A stretch of DNA of 64,000 nt, taken from assembly GCA_963799245.1 (NCBI GenBank), contig CAWCWN010000005.1, forward strand, positions 62,001 to 126,000, in the 5' to 3' direction. Each line of letters opens with the position of its first letter. Position 1 is the stretch's first letter. The position numbers and the translations under genes were made by a program. Of this stretch, positions 1 to 9,349 are shown one piece after another. A model generated the notes under the pieces. It ran no database searches. It saw only the letters and a list, made by a program, of their open reading frames with translations, and was not told where the DNA came from. Source of the DNA: CAWCWN01 sp963799245 (lineage in GTDB: Bacteria; Chloroflexota; Ktedonobacteria; Ktedonobacterales; Ktedonobacteraceae).

Positions 1-1399
1 CATCTCCCTCATTATGCCCCCAGCGACGATAGCCCACAAGGTCGATCAGGATATCTTTGTCGAAATGATCCCGGAAGGCATGCGCCAGGCGCACCGCAGT
101 CAGGCAGGCATCCGGGTCGTCGGCATTCACATGTATGATGGGAATCTCGAAGCCCTTTGCCAGGTCACTGGCGAAGTGCGTTGAGCGGCTATCCTCCGGT
201 TCAGTGGTGAAACCTAACTGGTTGTTCAGGATAATATGGATGGTTCCCCCAACCCAGTAACCATGCAGGCGCCACAGGTTGAGCGTTTCAGCGACAACAC
301 CCTCACCCGGAAAGGCCGCGTCGCCATGGATAAGCACTGGCAAGGCATAATCCACATCCTGTAGAGGTTCGCGCGCCACTTTGGAGACCTCCTGCGCGGC
401 GCGCGCCATGCCCGCGATTACCGGGTTGACGAACTCCAGGTGACTTGGATTAGGGGCCAGAACGATTTTCAGGTCAACCGAGGCCCCTTCTCCCAGGATA
501 TGCTCTGCGCCCAGGTGGTACTTGACATCACCCGTCCAACCATAACCAAAGCTGTCCGTCAGAGGCACGCCTGCCTCGTGTTTAGAGTGGCTAAACTCGG
601 CGAGAATAGCCTGATAGGACTTACCCAGCACATGCGCCAGCACGTTGAGTCGCCCGCGATGAGCCATGCCGACAATGACCTCATGCGTCCCGGATTCGAT
701 GGCATCGCTAACAAGCTCATCGAGCATGGGAACCAGCGCATCGTTGCCCTCCAGTGAGAAGCGTTTCTGGCCTGGAAACGTCTGGTGGAGATAGCGCTCA
801 AACACCTCGACCTGCGTCAGGCGCTGGAGCAGCTGATGACTGGCGGCCGGCCCCCGCTTTTCTCGATACAGGTACAGTCCTACCGCATCGCGCAGCCAGC
901 CGCGCTCAACCGGAGACTTCACCTGGTCAAATTCATAGCTTAGCGTGCCAGAATACATGGCCCGCAGGGTGTTAATAGCCGCGAGCGCATTACTCGCACC
1001 TTCAGCGGAATGGCCGCCCACGACATCGGGTGGGAGAGCAGCCAGATCATCATCTGTAATGCCATGGGTCGCGGGCAAAAGTGCCGGATCATCCAGCGGT
1101 TCGGAGCCCAGGGGATCGAGATGGGCAGCCAGATGCCCGCGCTCCCGGATAGAGTGGGCAAGAGCCCAGGCCGCGACGATTTTGGAGACCTGCGGCGCGG
1201 AGACGCTATCAGCTTGCGGCAGCTTCTGTCGCGCCGGGGAGGACAGTTGCGAACTCTGTTGCTCCGCCTGTGGGGCTGACCATGTAGCAAAAACGGCGCG
1301 TGTTTCAGCATCTACGCTGTTGGGATCTTGCAGGTATCGTTCATATAAGTCCAGGACATAGCCAGCATTGGGTCCATAAAATCTTTCAAGGTCGTACAT
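1..1399 (-). CDS. sucA: 2-oxoglutarate dehydrogenase E1 component (partial)
   Basis: Thiamine-diphosphate E1 subunit of the 2-oxoglutarate dehydrogenase complex in the TCA cycle. Reading the minus strand from ATG 1397-1399, the N-terminus (MYDLERFYGPNAGYVLDLY) is the typical E1 start, followed by GMAHRGRLNVL, HGDAAFPGEG and GYRRWGHNEGD, all E1 signatures. The frame is still open at position 1, so about half of the roughly 930-residue family length is missing. A Shine-Dalgarno AAGGAAG lies just upstream of the ATG. There is no actinobacterial-style N-terminal acyltransferase domain, so this is a stand-alone E1. It is divergent from the alaX-ileS unit. Confidence 0.93.
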   Translation of the reverse strand, partial: MYDLERFYGPNAGYVLDLYERYLQDPNSVDAETRAVFATWSAPQAEQQSSQLSSPARQKLPQADSVSAPQVSKIVAAWALAHSIRERGHLAAHLDPLGSEPLDDPALLPATHGITDDDLAALPPDVVGGHSAEGASNALAAINTLRAMYSGTLSYEFDQVKSPVERGWLRDAVGLYLYREKRGPAASHQLLQRLTQVEVFERYLHQTFPGQKRFSLEGNDALVPMLDELVSDAIESGTHEVIVGMAHRGRLNVLAHVLGKSYQAILAEFSHSKHEAGVPLTDSFGYGWTGDVKYHLGAEHILGEGASVDLKIVLAPNPSHLEFVNPVIAGMARAAQEVSKVAREPLQDVDYALPVLIHGDAAFPGEGVVAETLNLWRLHGYWVGGTIHIILNNQLGFTTEPEDSRSTHFASDLAKGFEIPIIHVNADDPDACLTAVRLAHAFRDHFDKDILIDLVGYRRWGHNEGD

Positions 1400-1669
1400 T
1401 ATACTTCCTTATACTTCTTCATAGCTGCGTCACTTGCAAAGAGTCGTCCCGGCAAAGTCTTTACTGCAGAGCTCGCTGATTACCTGCCCCCCGGGCAGGG
1501 TGGCTGCGTCCCGCGCCCTTGCGGCAAAAATATGCCATGGCCTCTGAGCCCTCACCATTGTATTTTATCACCTATTATGGTATCATAGCTTAGCGATACT
1601 GCAAATATTCCAATCCTCTCTGTATTATGTGTAAACGCATGTATCAAGGCGACACAGATCATCAGAGTA

Positions 1670-1971
1670 ATACCGCATAAGCAATGAGGGAACGAGTAGC
1701 GCGCATACGCCTGCTGCAGAGAGTCCGGCGGTGGTGAAACCGGAACTGGCCTGCGTCGCGAAAATCATTCCTGAGCCGCTAGCCGAATTATAGAGAACGA
1801 TAGAGTAGACCTAGCCGGTACCTTTCCGTTATCATGAAGGATTGCAATGCTCATGGAGATCGAGCGTCACAGTGCAATGAAGCGAGCTATGCTTACAAAG
1901 GCGCATGGCTAATCAGGGTGGTACCACGGGAATACCTCTCGTCCCTAGTATGGGCGGGAGGATTTTTTTTG
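1670..1971 (+). promoter_or_regulatory. T-box leader, isoleucine type, in front of alaX-ileS
   Basis: Transcribed leader that senses uncharged tRNA. The conserved T-box AGGGTGGTACCACG is at 1915-1928. A GC-rich terminator stem (1935-1944 with 1952-1961) is followed by eight T. Upstream, stem I shows an AGTA motif, an AGAG bulge, a GGTG distal loop and a specifier region GAAAATCATTCCTGAG at 1760-1774, which contains both ATC (1764-1766) and ATT (1767-1769), two isoleucine codons. This agrees with ileS being the second gene downstream. The antiterminator TGGT implies a tRNA with discriminator A, as tRNA-Ile has. Confidence 0.93.
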
Positions 1972-1990
1972 AAGCCAGGAGCAGGTACAT

Positions 1991-2710
1991 ATGAAAACGA
2001 AATTGCTCTACCACGAAAACAGTTTTACCTTTGAATGCAGCGCCAAAATCGTCGCCGTTGATGGAGACGAGGTGGCGCTGGACGCAACCGTCTTCTATCC
2101 GGGCGGCGGTGGGCAAATGGCGGACCGCGGCACCATCTCCTGGAACGAGTATCACATTCAGGCCACCGTGCTTGCTTTAAATAAGCGCGATGACATCGTG
2201 TGGCACACCCTTAGCTGCACGCCGCCGCCGCCAAGCACGGAAGTGGTGGGCACAATTGACTGGGACTTCCGCTACAAAATGATGCGCACCCATACTGCTC
2301 TGCATATCCTGTGTGGCACGATCTGGAAGGAATATGGTGTCCAGGTGACGGGCGGCCAGATGTACCCGGATCGCGCACGCATGGATTTTGCCATGGAGAA
2401 CCTGAATAAGGAGCGCGTCGCCGAAATAGAGGAAAAAATCAATACTGCGGTGCAGGCCGATTATCCTATCCGCGTCTACTGGCTGCCGCGTGAGAAGGCC
2501 TTTGAAACACCTGACCTGATACGAACCAGGATCAACCTGCTGCCGCGTGAAATTGCGGAGGTGCGCATCGTAGAAATTGTCGGCCTTGATCTCCAGGCCG
2601 ATGGGGGTACACACGTAGCCCACACGAAGGAGGTGGGCGGCATCAAAATTACCAGGACCGAAAACAAAGGCAAGATCAATAAACGTTTGGAAATCATGTT
2701 AACGGATTAA
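1991..2710 (+). CDS. AlaX-type alanyl-tRNA editing protein
   Basis: Free-standing trans-editing hydrolase that should deacylate mischarged tRNA-Ala (Ser- or Gly-tRNA-Ala). The 239-residue size fits an AlaX-M type protein. The zinc motif HxxxH is at H101/H105 (HTALHIL). The second zinc motif reads DGGTHV at about 204-209, so the usual Cys of CGGTHV is Asp; this may be a subfamily trait rather than a loss. The N-terminal YPGGGGQMAD glycine motif is present. ATG 1991 follows AGGAGCAGG. It lies 58 bp ahead of ileS and shares its Ile T-box, an unusual pairing. Confidence 0.85.
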   Translation: MKTKLLYHENSFTFECSAKIVAVDGDEVALDATVFYPGGGGQMADRGTISWNEYHIQATVLALNKRDDIVWHTLSCTPPPPSTEVVGTIDWDFRYKMMRTHTALHILCGTIWKEYGVQVTGGQMYPDRARMDFAMENLNKERVAEIEEKINTAVQADYPIRVYWLPREKAFETPDLIRTRINLLPREIAEVRIVEIVGLDLQADGGTHVAHTKEVGGIKITRTENKGKINKRLEIMLTD

Positions 2711-2768
2711 TGCACATCTGGCTATAACGAGCAAGCGCAAAGGCTATAATCCACAGGAGGCAGAAGTC

Positions 2769-5700
2769 GTGTCAGTGAAAACGAGTGTTTTCCGGCCGGT
2801 TAGCGCGGCCGACCGGGTCGATTACCCCGCCCTTGAGCGGGCGATCCAGCAGTGGTGGGATGAGCAGGGGGTGCTCCGGATGTACCTGCACCGCAATGAG
2901 CACAGCCCCAAACGCTATTCGTTCCTGGATGGCCCCATCACCGCCAACAACCCCATGGGCGTTCACCACGCCTGGGGACGCACATACAAAGACCTGTACC
3001 AGCGCTTTAAAACCATGCAGGGCTATAAACAGCGCTATCAGAATGGCTTTGACTGCCAGGGCCTGTGGGTCGAGGTCGAAGTTGAGAAAGAGCTCGGACT
3101 GAAAAACAAACGCGACATCGAGGCATATGGCATTGCAGAGTTTGTCCAGCGCTGTAAAGAACGGGTCTTCAAGTTTGCGAAACGCCAGTCCGAGCAGTCG
3201 GTGCGCCTGGGCTACTGGATGGACTGGGGCAACGACTACTACACCCTGTCAGATGAAAACAACTACACCATCTGGTCCTTCCTGAAGAAGTGCCAGCAAA
3301 GAGGGCTCATCTATAAGGGACACGACGTCATGCCATGGTGCCCGCGCTGCGCCACCGGCATCTCCAACATGGAGATGGAGTCGGAGGGTTACAAGGAGAT
3401 CAGCCATCTCAGCCTGTATGTTCGCCTGCCGCTCATCGATCGAGCTGGTGAGTACCTGCTGGTGTGGACGACCACGCCCTGGACGCTGGCGGCAAACGTT
3501 GCCGCGGCGGTGCATCCCGAGCTTGCATACGTCAAGGTCGAGCAGGACGGGGAATACTACTACCTGGCCGAAGAGCTCCTGCCCGTCTTGAAAATGCTCA
3601 AAGGCCGCGATAAAGGCGACTACCGCGTTGTAGAGACGCTCAAAGGTAGCGATATGGTGGACTGGCAGTATCGCGGCCCCTTTGATGAGCTACCCGCGGA
3701 GCAAGGCATCACCCATAGAGTGGTAGCATGGAAAGAGGTCAGCTCTAGCGAAGGTACGGGCATCGTGCATATCGCCCCCGGCTGTGGCCGCGAGGACTTC
3801 CAACTTGGCAAGGAATTCAATCTGGCGGTAGTGGCGCCGGTGGACGAGTTTGGCGTCTATGGCCCGGGCTTCGCCTGGCTGACGGGGCAGAGCGCCACCG
3901 ACGTCGCCGAACAGATCGCTGAGAACCTAGCGGAGAAAGAGCTGCTCTACCGCCCACAAACCTATAAGCACCGCTACCCAACCTGCTGGCGCTGTAAAAC
4001 CGAGCTGATCTTCCGCCTGGTGGACGAATGGTTCATCTCAATGGAGCAGCTGCGCTATGAGATCAAGGATGTCGTGCGCCAGATCACCTGGATCCCCGCC
4101 TTCGGCCTGGATCGCGAGCTGGACTGGCTGCGCAACATGGATGACTGGATGATCTCTAAGAAACGCTACTGGGGGCTGGCACTGCCCATCTATGATTGCC
4201 CGCAGTGTGGAACTTTTGAGGTCATCGGTAGCGAGCAGGAGCTCAAAGAGCGAGCCGTGTCCGGCTGGGAGAAATTCGAGGGCCATTCGCCACACCGCCC
4301 CTGGGTTGACGAGGTCAAGGTGCGCTGTAAAAACTGCAACGCCGAGGTCTCACGCATCAAAGACGTCGGCAACCCCTGGCTCGATGCCGGTATCGTGCCC
4401 TATTCAACCCTGCACTACCGCACCGATCCGGCCTACTGGCAGCGCTGGTTCCCGGCCGATTTTGTGACCGAGTCGTTCCCGGGCCAGTTCAAAAACTGGT
4501 TCTACTCCATGCTTGTCATGAGCACGGTGCTGGAGAACACGGCGCCCTTTAAGACGCTCTTCGGCTACGCTCTACTGATGGGTGAGGATGGCGAACCTAT
4601 GCACAAATCAAAGGGTAACCTTGTCGTCTTCGACGATGCGGCCGAACGCGTCGGCTCTGATACCATGCGCTGGCTCTATACCAATCATATCCCTGAGCAG
4701 AACCTGAACTTTCCTCGCATCCCAACGGAGGAGGATATGCAGAAGGCGGCGCAGATGGGCCTGCCTGTACGCCTGAGCGACAAGTGGATGCTGGTGCGCA
4801 GAACTCTGGATAAAATCTGGAACGTCTACTGGTTCTTTGTCACCTACGCCAATATCGACCAGTTTGATCCATCTCAGCACCAGCTGCCAGCAGAGCAGCG
4901 CGGCGAGCTTGATCGTTGGATCCTTTCCGAACTGCAAGAGACGGTCCGTACAGTCACCAGCGGGCTCGAACAGTACGATGCGGTCAAGCCATCAGCGGCC
5001 CTGCAGGAGTTCCTGGATGATCTATCCAACTGGTATCTGCGGCGCAGCCGTGAACGCATCTGGAAAACGGAGCTGGACAACGACAAGCTGGCGGCGTATC
5101 TCACGCTCTATGAGTGCCTGACGACGCTGGTGACCCTGTTGTCCCCCTTCATGCCCTACATGACGGAGGTACTCTACCAGAACCTTGTGCGCAGCATCGA
5201 CGACCAGGCGCCCCTGAGCGTCCACCTCTGCGACTGGCCGCAGGTTGATGAGGAGCTCGTCGATGAGCAGTTGACGCGCGAGACGCACCTGGTTATGCGC
5301 ATCGTTGGCCTTGGCCGCTCAGCGCGCGAGAAGGCCCAGATCAAAGTGCGCCAGCCGCTCAACGCTCTCTATGTGCGTGTGCCCAGCTCGGGAGAAGAAG
5401 AGGCGCTGCGGCGCCTGAGCGCGCAGGTGCTTGAGGAGTTGAACATCAGGCATCTCGAATTGATGAGCAGTGACAGCGATATGCTGACCTACAGCTTAAC
5501 GCCACGGGTAAAAATCCTGGGGCCAAAACATGGCCCCCTGGTACAGAAGATCCTGGCCCACTTCAAGGCCATGGATGCGCAGGCGACAAATGAGGCCGCA
5601 AGGCAGCTCAACGAGACAGGCATCCTCAGACTCTCCCTCGATGGTCTGCAGGTCGAACTTACGGCAAATGAGGTTGAGGTTGTCGCGACCGCTCGTCCGG

Positions 5701-6062
5701 GCTTTGTAACGGCCGAGGAGCGCGGCTATATCGCCGCCCTGGAGACGACGATCACGCCCGAACTGCGTGAGGAGGGGCTGGTACGCGACCTTACTCACTA
5801 CATCCAGGACATGCGTAAAAAGGCCGGCTTTAATATCGAGGACCACATCGGCCTGGCCCTCTATACCGATCAAGAGCTGGCCACAATCCTGCACGCTTTC
5901 AGCAACGCCCTCATGGCGGAGACCCTGGCCGACAACGTGCTCATCTCGATTGATGAGCAGGATGCACCGTCCTTCAAGGAGGTCTATCGCGAGAAGGTCT
6001 CGCCCACCTCGGCCAAAAAGCTCGAAGGCTACACGGTCGAGGTCGTGTTGGGGAAGATATAG
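2769..6062 (+). CDS. ileS: isoleucyl-tRNA synthetase
   Basis: Class Ia aminoacyl-tRNA synthetase charging tRNA-Ile, cytoplasmic. The protein is 1097 residues, the long eukaryote-like (type 2) form. The HIGH-equivalent is NNPMGVHHAWG at about 61-70 and the KMSKS-equivalent is MHKSKGN at about 611-617. The CP1 editing region contains the WTTTPWTLAANVA motif. Cysteine pairs (MPWCPRCATG, CWRCK, CPQCG, CKNC) suggest zinc sites. The start is GTG 2769, placed 8 nt after a perfect AGGAGG. It is the second gene after the Ile T-box leader. Confidence 0.97.
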   Translation: MSVKTSVFRPVSAADRVDYPALERAIQQWWDEQGVLRMYLHRNEHSPKRYSFLDGPITANNPMGVHHAWGRTYKDLYQRFKTMQGYKQRYQNGFDCQGLWVEVEVEKELGLKNKRDIEAYGIAEFVQRCKERVFKFAKRQSEQSVRLGYWMDWGNDYYTLSDENNYTIWSFLKKCQQRGLIYKGHDVMPWCPRCATGISNMEMESEGYKEISHLSLYVRLPLIDRAGEYLLVWTTTPWTLAANVAAAVHPELAYVKVEQDGEYYYLAEELLPVLKMLKGRDKGDYRVVETLKGSDMVDWQYRGPFDELPAEQGITHRVVAWKEVSSSEGTGIVHIAPGCGREDFQLGKEFNLAVVAPVDEFGVYGPGFAWLTGQSATDVAEQIAENLAEKELLYRPQTYKHRYPTCWRCKTELIFRLVDEWFISMEQLRYEIKDVVRQITWIPAFGLDRELDWLRNMDDWMISKKRYWGLALPIYDCPQCGTFEVIGSEQELKERAVSGWEKFEGHSPHRPWVDEVKVRCKNCNAEVSRIKDVGNPWLDAGIVPYSTLHYRTDPAYWQRWFPADFVTESFPGQFKNWFYSMLVMSTVLENTAPFKTLFGYALLMGEDGEPMHKSKGNLVVFDDAAERVGSDTMRWLYTNHIPEQNLNFPRIPTEEDMQKAAQMGLPVRLSDKWMLVRRTLDKIWNVYWFFVTYANIDQFDPSQHQLPAEQRGELDRWILSELQETVRTVTSGLEQYDAVKPSAALQEFLDDLSNWYLRRSRERIWKTELDNDKLAAYLTLYECLTTLVTLLSPFMPYMTEVLYQNLVRSIDDQAPLSVHLCDWPQVDEELVDEQLTRETHLVMRIVGLGRSAREKAQIKVRQPLNALYVRVPSSGEEEALRRLSAQVLEELNIRHLELMSSDSDMLTYSLTPRVKILGPKHGPLVQKILAHFKAMDAQATNEAARQLNETGILRLSLDGLQVELTANEVEVVATARPGFVTAEERGYIAALETTITPELREEGLVRDLTHYIQDMRKKAGFNIEDHIGLALYTDQELATILHAFSNALMAETLADNVLISIDEQDAPSFKEVYREKVSPTSAKKLEGYTVEVVLGKI

Positions 6063-6069
6063 ACCTGGT

Positions 6070-6112
6070 GTGGAGTGGCTGACGCACTTCCAAGTTGCGT
6101 CAGCCACTCCAC
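6070..6112 (+). terminator. Hairpin after ileS
   Basis: A perfect 17-bp stem (6070-6086 with 6096-6112) starts eight bases after the ileS stop. There is no T tract behind it. It probably ends ileS transcription or stabilises the 3' end. Confidence 0.7.
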
Positions 6113-6407
6113 ATTCATATGCGCTTCAGATCATTGCTCTGGCCCTTCTCCTGAGAACTTTCTGCGTGGATAATCCATGCGCAAGAGGTGCCATCGAACT
6201 GCTTGCGCCCATATCGACTTGCAATCCTCCATAGCAATATCTCGTTATGTATAACGACACGAGATCTTCAAGCAGCATGTTTGAGTAACTCAAACCGCCG
6301 CGCCGTGACAATGCATGGGGCATTTCATTCCAACACTGCAGGTCTGAGTTACGTATATTACAGTGAGATAATTGTACCGTCAAAGCGAAATAAAGGAGCA
6401 AACACAT

Positions 6408-6686
6408 ATGGTCGTTTCAAACCTTGGCTGGCTCTCCTGGATCATCTTTGGAGCACTCGCCGGCTGGGTTGCCAGTCTTCTTACAGGCAGGAATTCGCAG
6501 CAGGGCTGTCTCACCAATATTATCGTCGGTATTATCGGGGCCTTCCTGGGCGGCTGGGGGTATTCGCTACTCACCGGCCATGCCGCCTTCATCGGATGGA
6601 CCTGGACCTCTTTTATTATCGCCGTGCTGGGCGCGGTGATTTTACTGGGGGTAATCAACCTCCTCTTCGGGCACAGGTACTCGTGA
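6408..6686 (+). CDS. GlsB/YeaQ/YmgE family membrane protein
   Basis: Small three-helix inner-membrane protein of the transglycosylase-associated (GlsB/YeaQ) family, linked to envelope stress in other bacteria; the exact role is unknown. ATG 6408 is preceded by AAAGGAG and gives 92 residues. The signature WIIFGALAGWVASLLTG and glycine-rich GIIGAFLGGW helices are clear. Upstream in-frame starts exist but lack a ribosome binding site. A SHOCT peptide begins 20 bp downstream, so the two may be co-transcribed. Confidence 0.88.
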   Translation: MVVSNLGWLSWIIFGALAGWVASLLTGRNSQQGCLTNIIVGIIGAFLGGWGYSLLTGHAAFIGWTWTSFIIAVLGAVILLGVINLLFGHRYS

Positions 6687-6705
6687 ACATGCGCGCCAGC
6701 CTGGC

Positions 6706-6834
6706 ATGCCGCAGGCCCAACCATCCGCAATGGAGATTCTGCGCCAGCGCTACGCCCGTGGGGAGATCGATGCCGTCACCTTCGAGCAGATGCGCGAGCG
6801 ACTGGAGTCTACGAATGGAGCGCGCCAGCAGTAG
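6706..6834 (+). CDS. SHOCT-domain small protein
   Basis: A 42-residue open frame whose C-terminal half (LRQRYARGEIDAVTFEQMRE) is a textbook SHOCT motif, a short helical oligomerisation or binding module often at the C-terminus of membrane proteins. An internal ATG at 6730 is an alternative start. It sits just behind the GlsB-like gene and may act with it, or be a frame-separated tail of it. The TAG stop is part of the GTAG duplicated by the IS701 insertion, so the coding end was not damaged. Confidence 0.6.
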   Translation: MPQAQPSAMEILRQRYARGEIDAVTFEQMRERLESTNGARQQ

Positions 6835-8321
6835 TACTACAGTTGTAGATAGAGATGCGAGCGACGTTTGTAATGATAGAGCTTGGCAAGCGCTTGATGG
6901 CTCCGTCGCCACATGGACCACGCCAAGCGGTGCAGCGGAGCCAGTGGAGTGATCCCGACGAGATACCAGAAGAGCCGACGGACTTCTGGGATGCTCAGCG
7001 GCACCATCACGGGCAGTGCAGGCCCCGCTGGTGCTTGAACTGACTCAACGAGCTCGTCAGGGGGCTGGGGGCTGGGCTGGCCAGCCTCCTCAGCCGTTTT
7101 TTTCCCAGCTCCCCCTGGCTCTGGGCACGCATGACCGTGAGAAAGGCCTGGGCGACCAAAGCGAGGGTGATGTGTCGATACCAGCCATGCCAGGACCGCA
7201 CCTCAGAGTCAGCCAGTCCCACCTCGCCCTTGCCCACCTCAAAACACTGCTCCACGGTCCAGCGACTGCCGATGGCCTGCACCATCTCGGCCAAGGTGGT
7301 TCCCGCCCGGGCAAAGACCAGGAAATAGGCCAGCTTCTCCTGGGCTGCGGCGCCTGGCAGGCTGCGGCGCACCACCAGCCAACGCTGCCATCCGGCTTCG
7401 GCTGGGCTGCTCAACGCGACAGCAGCCCACGCGTAGAGCCGGGGTCCTTTGGCTCCCGCTCCCGCACTCAGCGGCTGCCACTGCGCCGCTGAGAGCCCCT
7501 TGGCCAGCCGATCCACCCGCCTACGCTGCCCGTTCACCTCCACCCACTCATGACACCGCACGCCCACGGCATAGGCTTGGCCGCGGGCTTCCAACCCTGC
7601 TCGCAGCTGCGGGTTGCTGCCATACACCGTATCGCCGCTCACCCAGGCCACTGGCACCCCCGCATCCAGTGTGCGCCACAGCATGCGGGCTGCCAACTCT
7701 GGCTTGCTGGCAAACCCCACCTCGGCTGGCACCCTCGCCTCGCGGCACCGCTCGGGGTCCGCCGTCCAGCTCTTGGGCAGGTAGAGTTCCCGATCCAGCA
7801 AGCAGGCTCCCTTGGCACTGGCATAGCTCACGAAGACGCCCACCTGGCAGTTCTCGACTCGCCCGGCCGTGCCACTGTACTGCCGCTGCACCCCTACCGA
7901 CTTGTGGCCTTTCTTGAGAAAGCCGGTTTCATCGATCACCAGCACGGCTGCCTCCTCGCCTAACGTCTCGCTGACGTAGCTGCGCAGTTCATCGCGCACC
8001 CCATCCGGGTCCCACTTGGCTCGATCCAAGAGGTGCTGCATCCCATAGGGCGTCGCCTCTCCTGCCTCTTCGGCCACTTGCCAGCCATTTTTGCGCGCCA
8101 CCGGGCTGAGTAACACCCGCAGGTACACAGCCATGCGCTCGCGGGCTTCCTGGCGCACGACGTAGCGGCCGATCCGCTCACCCAGCGCGTCGAAGGCGCT
8201 TGCCCACGGCGTTTCGGCTCCCTCTGGCCCGCTCTCGCTCCACTGCTGCTGCTTGATAGGTCATGTTCCTCGCTTCCTTTTCTTTTTCTCCTTCTATCTT
8301 ACCATATCTACAACTGTAGTA
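6835..8321 (-). mobile_element. IS701-family insertion sequence
   Basis: A 1487-bp element bounded by perfect 17-bp inverted repeats (6835-6851, beginning TACTACAGTTG, and 8305-8321). It is flanked on both sides by the 4-bp direct repeat GTAG (6831-6834 and 8322-8325), the duplicated target. It carries one minus-strand transposase. The sharp ends and intact duplication suggest a recent insertion. Confidence 0.92.
7007..8158 (-). CDS. IS701-family DDE transposase
   Basis: DDE-superfamily transposase moving the surrounding element. The first catalytic aspartate is in VLVIDETGFLKKG and the second in AWVSGDTVYG; the frame ends near the left repeat. Family proteins usually have more N-terminal sequence. 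In this frame similar coding (WASAFDALGERIGRYVV) continues upstream of GTG 8158 to a TGA near 8261, while the only good ATG (8262) lies in another frame ahead of a GCAGCAGCAG run. Either a start was missed or a one-base frameshift has removed the normal N-terminus. Confidence 0.85.
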   Translation of the reverse strand: MRQEARERMAVYLRVLLSPVARKNGWQVAEEAGEATPYGMQHLLDRAKWDPDGVRDELRSYVSETLGEEAAVLVIDETGFLKKGHKSVGVQRQYSGTAGRVENCQVGVFVSYASAKGACLLDRELYLPKSWTADPERCREARVPAEVGFASKPELAARMLWRTLDAGVPVAWVSGDTVYGSNPQLRAGLEARGQAYAVGVRCHEWVEVNGQRRRVDRLAKGLSAAQWQPLSAGAGAKGPRLYAWAAVALSSPAEAGWQRWLVVRRSLPGAAAQEKLAYFLVFARAGTTLAEMVQAIGSRWTVEQCFEVGKGEVGLADSEVRSWHGWYRHITLALVAQAFLTVMRAQSQGELGKKRLRRLASPAPSPLTSSLSQFKHQRGLHCP

Positions 8322-8361
8322 GTAGGCTGCAAGGTTGTTGAGGTTCCCTCTTGAGGGGCTG

Positions 8362-8403
8362 AACGAAGCGGCAAGCTTTCTTATGCAAGCTTGCCGCTTC
8401 GTT
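8362..8403. terminator. Bidirectional hairpin between SHOCT gene and hisI
   Basis: A perfect 17-bp stem (8362-8378 with 8387-8403) with an 8-nt loop overlaps the hisI stop codon. It can end the arg-his operon on the minus strand and, before IS701 arrived, the GlsB-SHOCT unit on the plus strand. Confidence 0.75.
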
Positions 8404-9349
8404 ATCTTACCAGGCCCTTGCGCCGCATCTGCTCCAGGTCAAACTCCGCAGGAGTCAGAGGGTTGACGCCGGCCCCGACACAGGCCCAGCCAATGAGGGC
8501 AAAGCCCAGGTGCAACCCCTGGACGAGAGTATCAGGGGTATGGGCCTCAAACATGCTCAAACAATCCTGGCGCTGCTCGATGACCTTGCCCTCGCTGTAT
8601 AGCTCCACGTACCCACTCAGGATCGAGGCATGGGGGGCAAAATCATCATAGCGCAAATCATCACTCGCGGCCAGCAACAGAAGCCAGTAGCCGACCTGGC
8701 TGGCTTCGAGTACCGTATCGTCCTGGCGGTTGCTATGCAGGTGCTCACCACTCTGCACATCGGCCAGTTCCTGCAGTTCGTCGGCCAGGCGCGCCACAAG
8801 ATAGCTGTGGCTGCGCTCCTGTAACAGGCGCGATGTATTGGACTCCTCGCTCATATCGTGATCTCGCAGGTAGAGATACACGGCGTATAACTGGCGCAGT
8901 TCACTCTCCAGCTTCTGCTGGATCTGCCTGTGCGTCAAGCCCGTTGACGCAAGAAATGCATCTACGGCAGGAGCCTGCGTGCCTCGATAGACAATTTCCG
9001 GGTCGAAGAGGCGCTCATCGATGATCTCGTAGCCGTCATCTGGCTGCAGGCTGCGATGATAACAGCTGCGATAGCCCATATGGCAGGCGCCAGCGCCATG
9101 CTGAACGACTCGTAGCAAGAGGCTGTTCTCCTCACAATTCACGAAAATAGCGCGCACCTCCTGGGTATTGCCCGAGCTTTCACCCTTGCGCCAGATGGCA
9201 GAGCGCGAGCGGCTGTAAAAATGGGTAAATCCCGTCGCGCGCGTGAGACGAAAAGCCTCCTCGTTCATAAATGCCTGCATCAATACTTCATTGGTCGTGT
9301 CGTCCTGGACGACAACCGGCAATAGCCCCTGGCGATCAAACTTTAACAT
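8402..9349 (-). CDS. hisI: Phosphoribosyl-AMP cyclohydrolase with HisE-like C-terminal region
   Basis: Histidine biosynthesis, steps two and three. The N-terminal 120 residues are HisI: MNEEAF, SRSRSAIWRKGE and CHMGYRSCYH (zinc and substrate motifs). The 315-residue length greatly exceeds HisI alone. Residues about 165-235 (LQERSHSYLVARLADELQEL, then VGYWLLLLAA) resemble the alpha-helical HisE/MazG pyrophosphatase fold, so it is probably a bifunctional HisIE with an unassigned tail of about 70 residues. It is the last gene of the arg-his operon and its start overlaps the hisF end by 14 bp. Confidence 0.88.
   Translation of the reverse strand: MLKFDRQGLLPVVVQDDTTNEVLMQAFMNEEAFRLTRATGFTHFYSRSRSAIWRKGESSGNTQEVRAIFVNCEENSLLLRVVQHGAGACHMGYRSCYHRSLQPDDGYEIIDERLFDPEIVYRGTQAPAVDAFLASTGLTHRQIQQKLESELRQLYAVYLYLRDHDMSEESNTSRLLQERSHSYLVARLADELQELADVQSGEHLHSNRQDDTVLEASQVGYWLLLLAASDDLRYDDFAPHASILSGYVELYSEGKVIEQRQDCLSMFEAHTPDTLVQGLHLGFALIGWACVGAGVNPLTPAEFDLEQMRRKGLVR

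Noticed and set aside
1400..1669. Possible tRNA or small RNA between sucA and the T-box.
   Set aside because: No cloverleaf or conserved RNA motif could be built; probably promoters only.
6188..6952. A 254-codon frame across the GlsB-like gene.
   Set aside because: Shadow frame; no start signal or protein features, and it overlaps a clear GlsB frame and the IS701 end.
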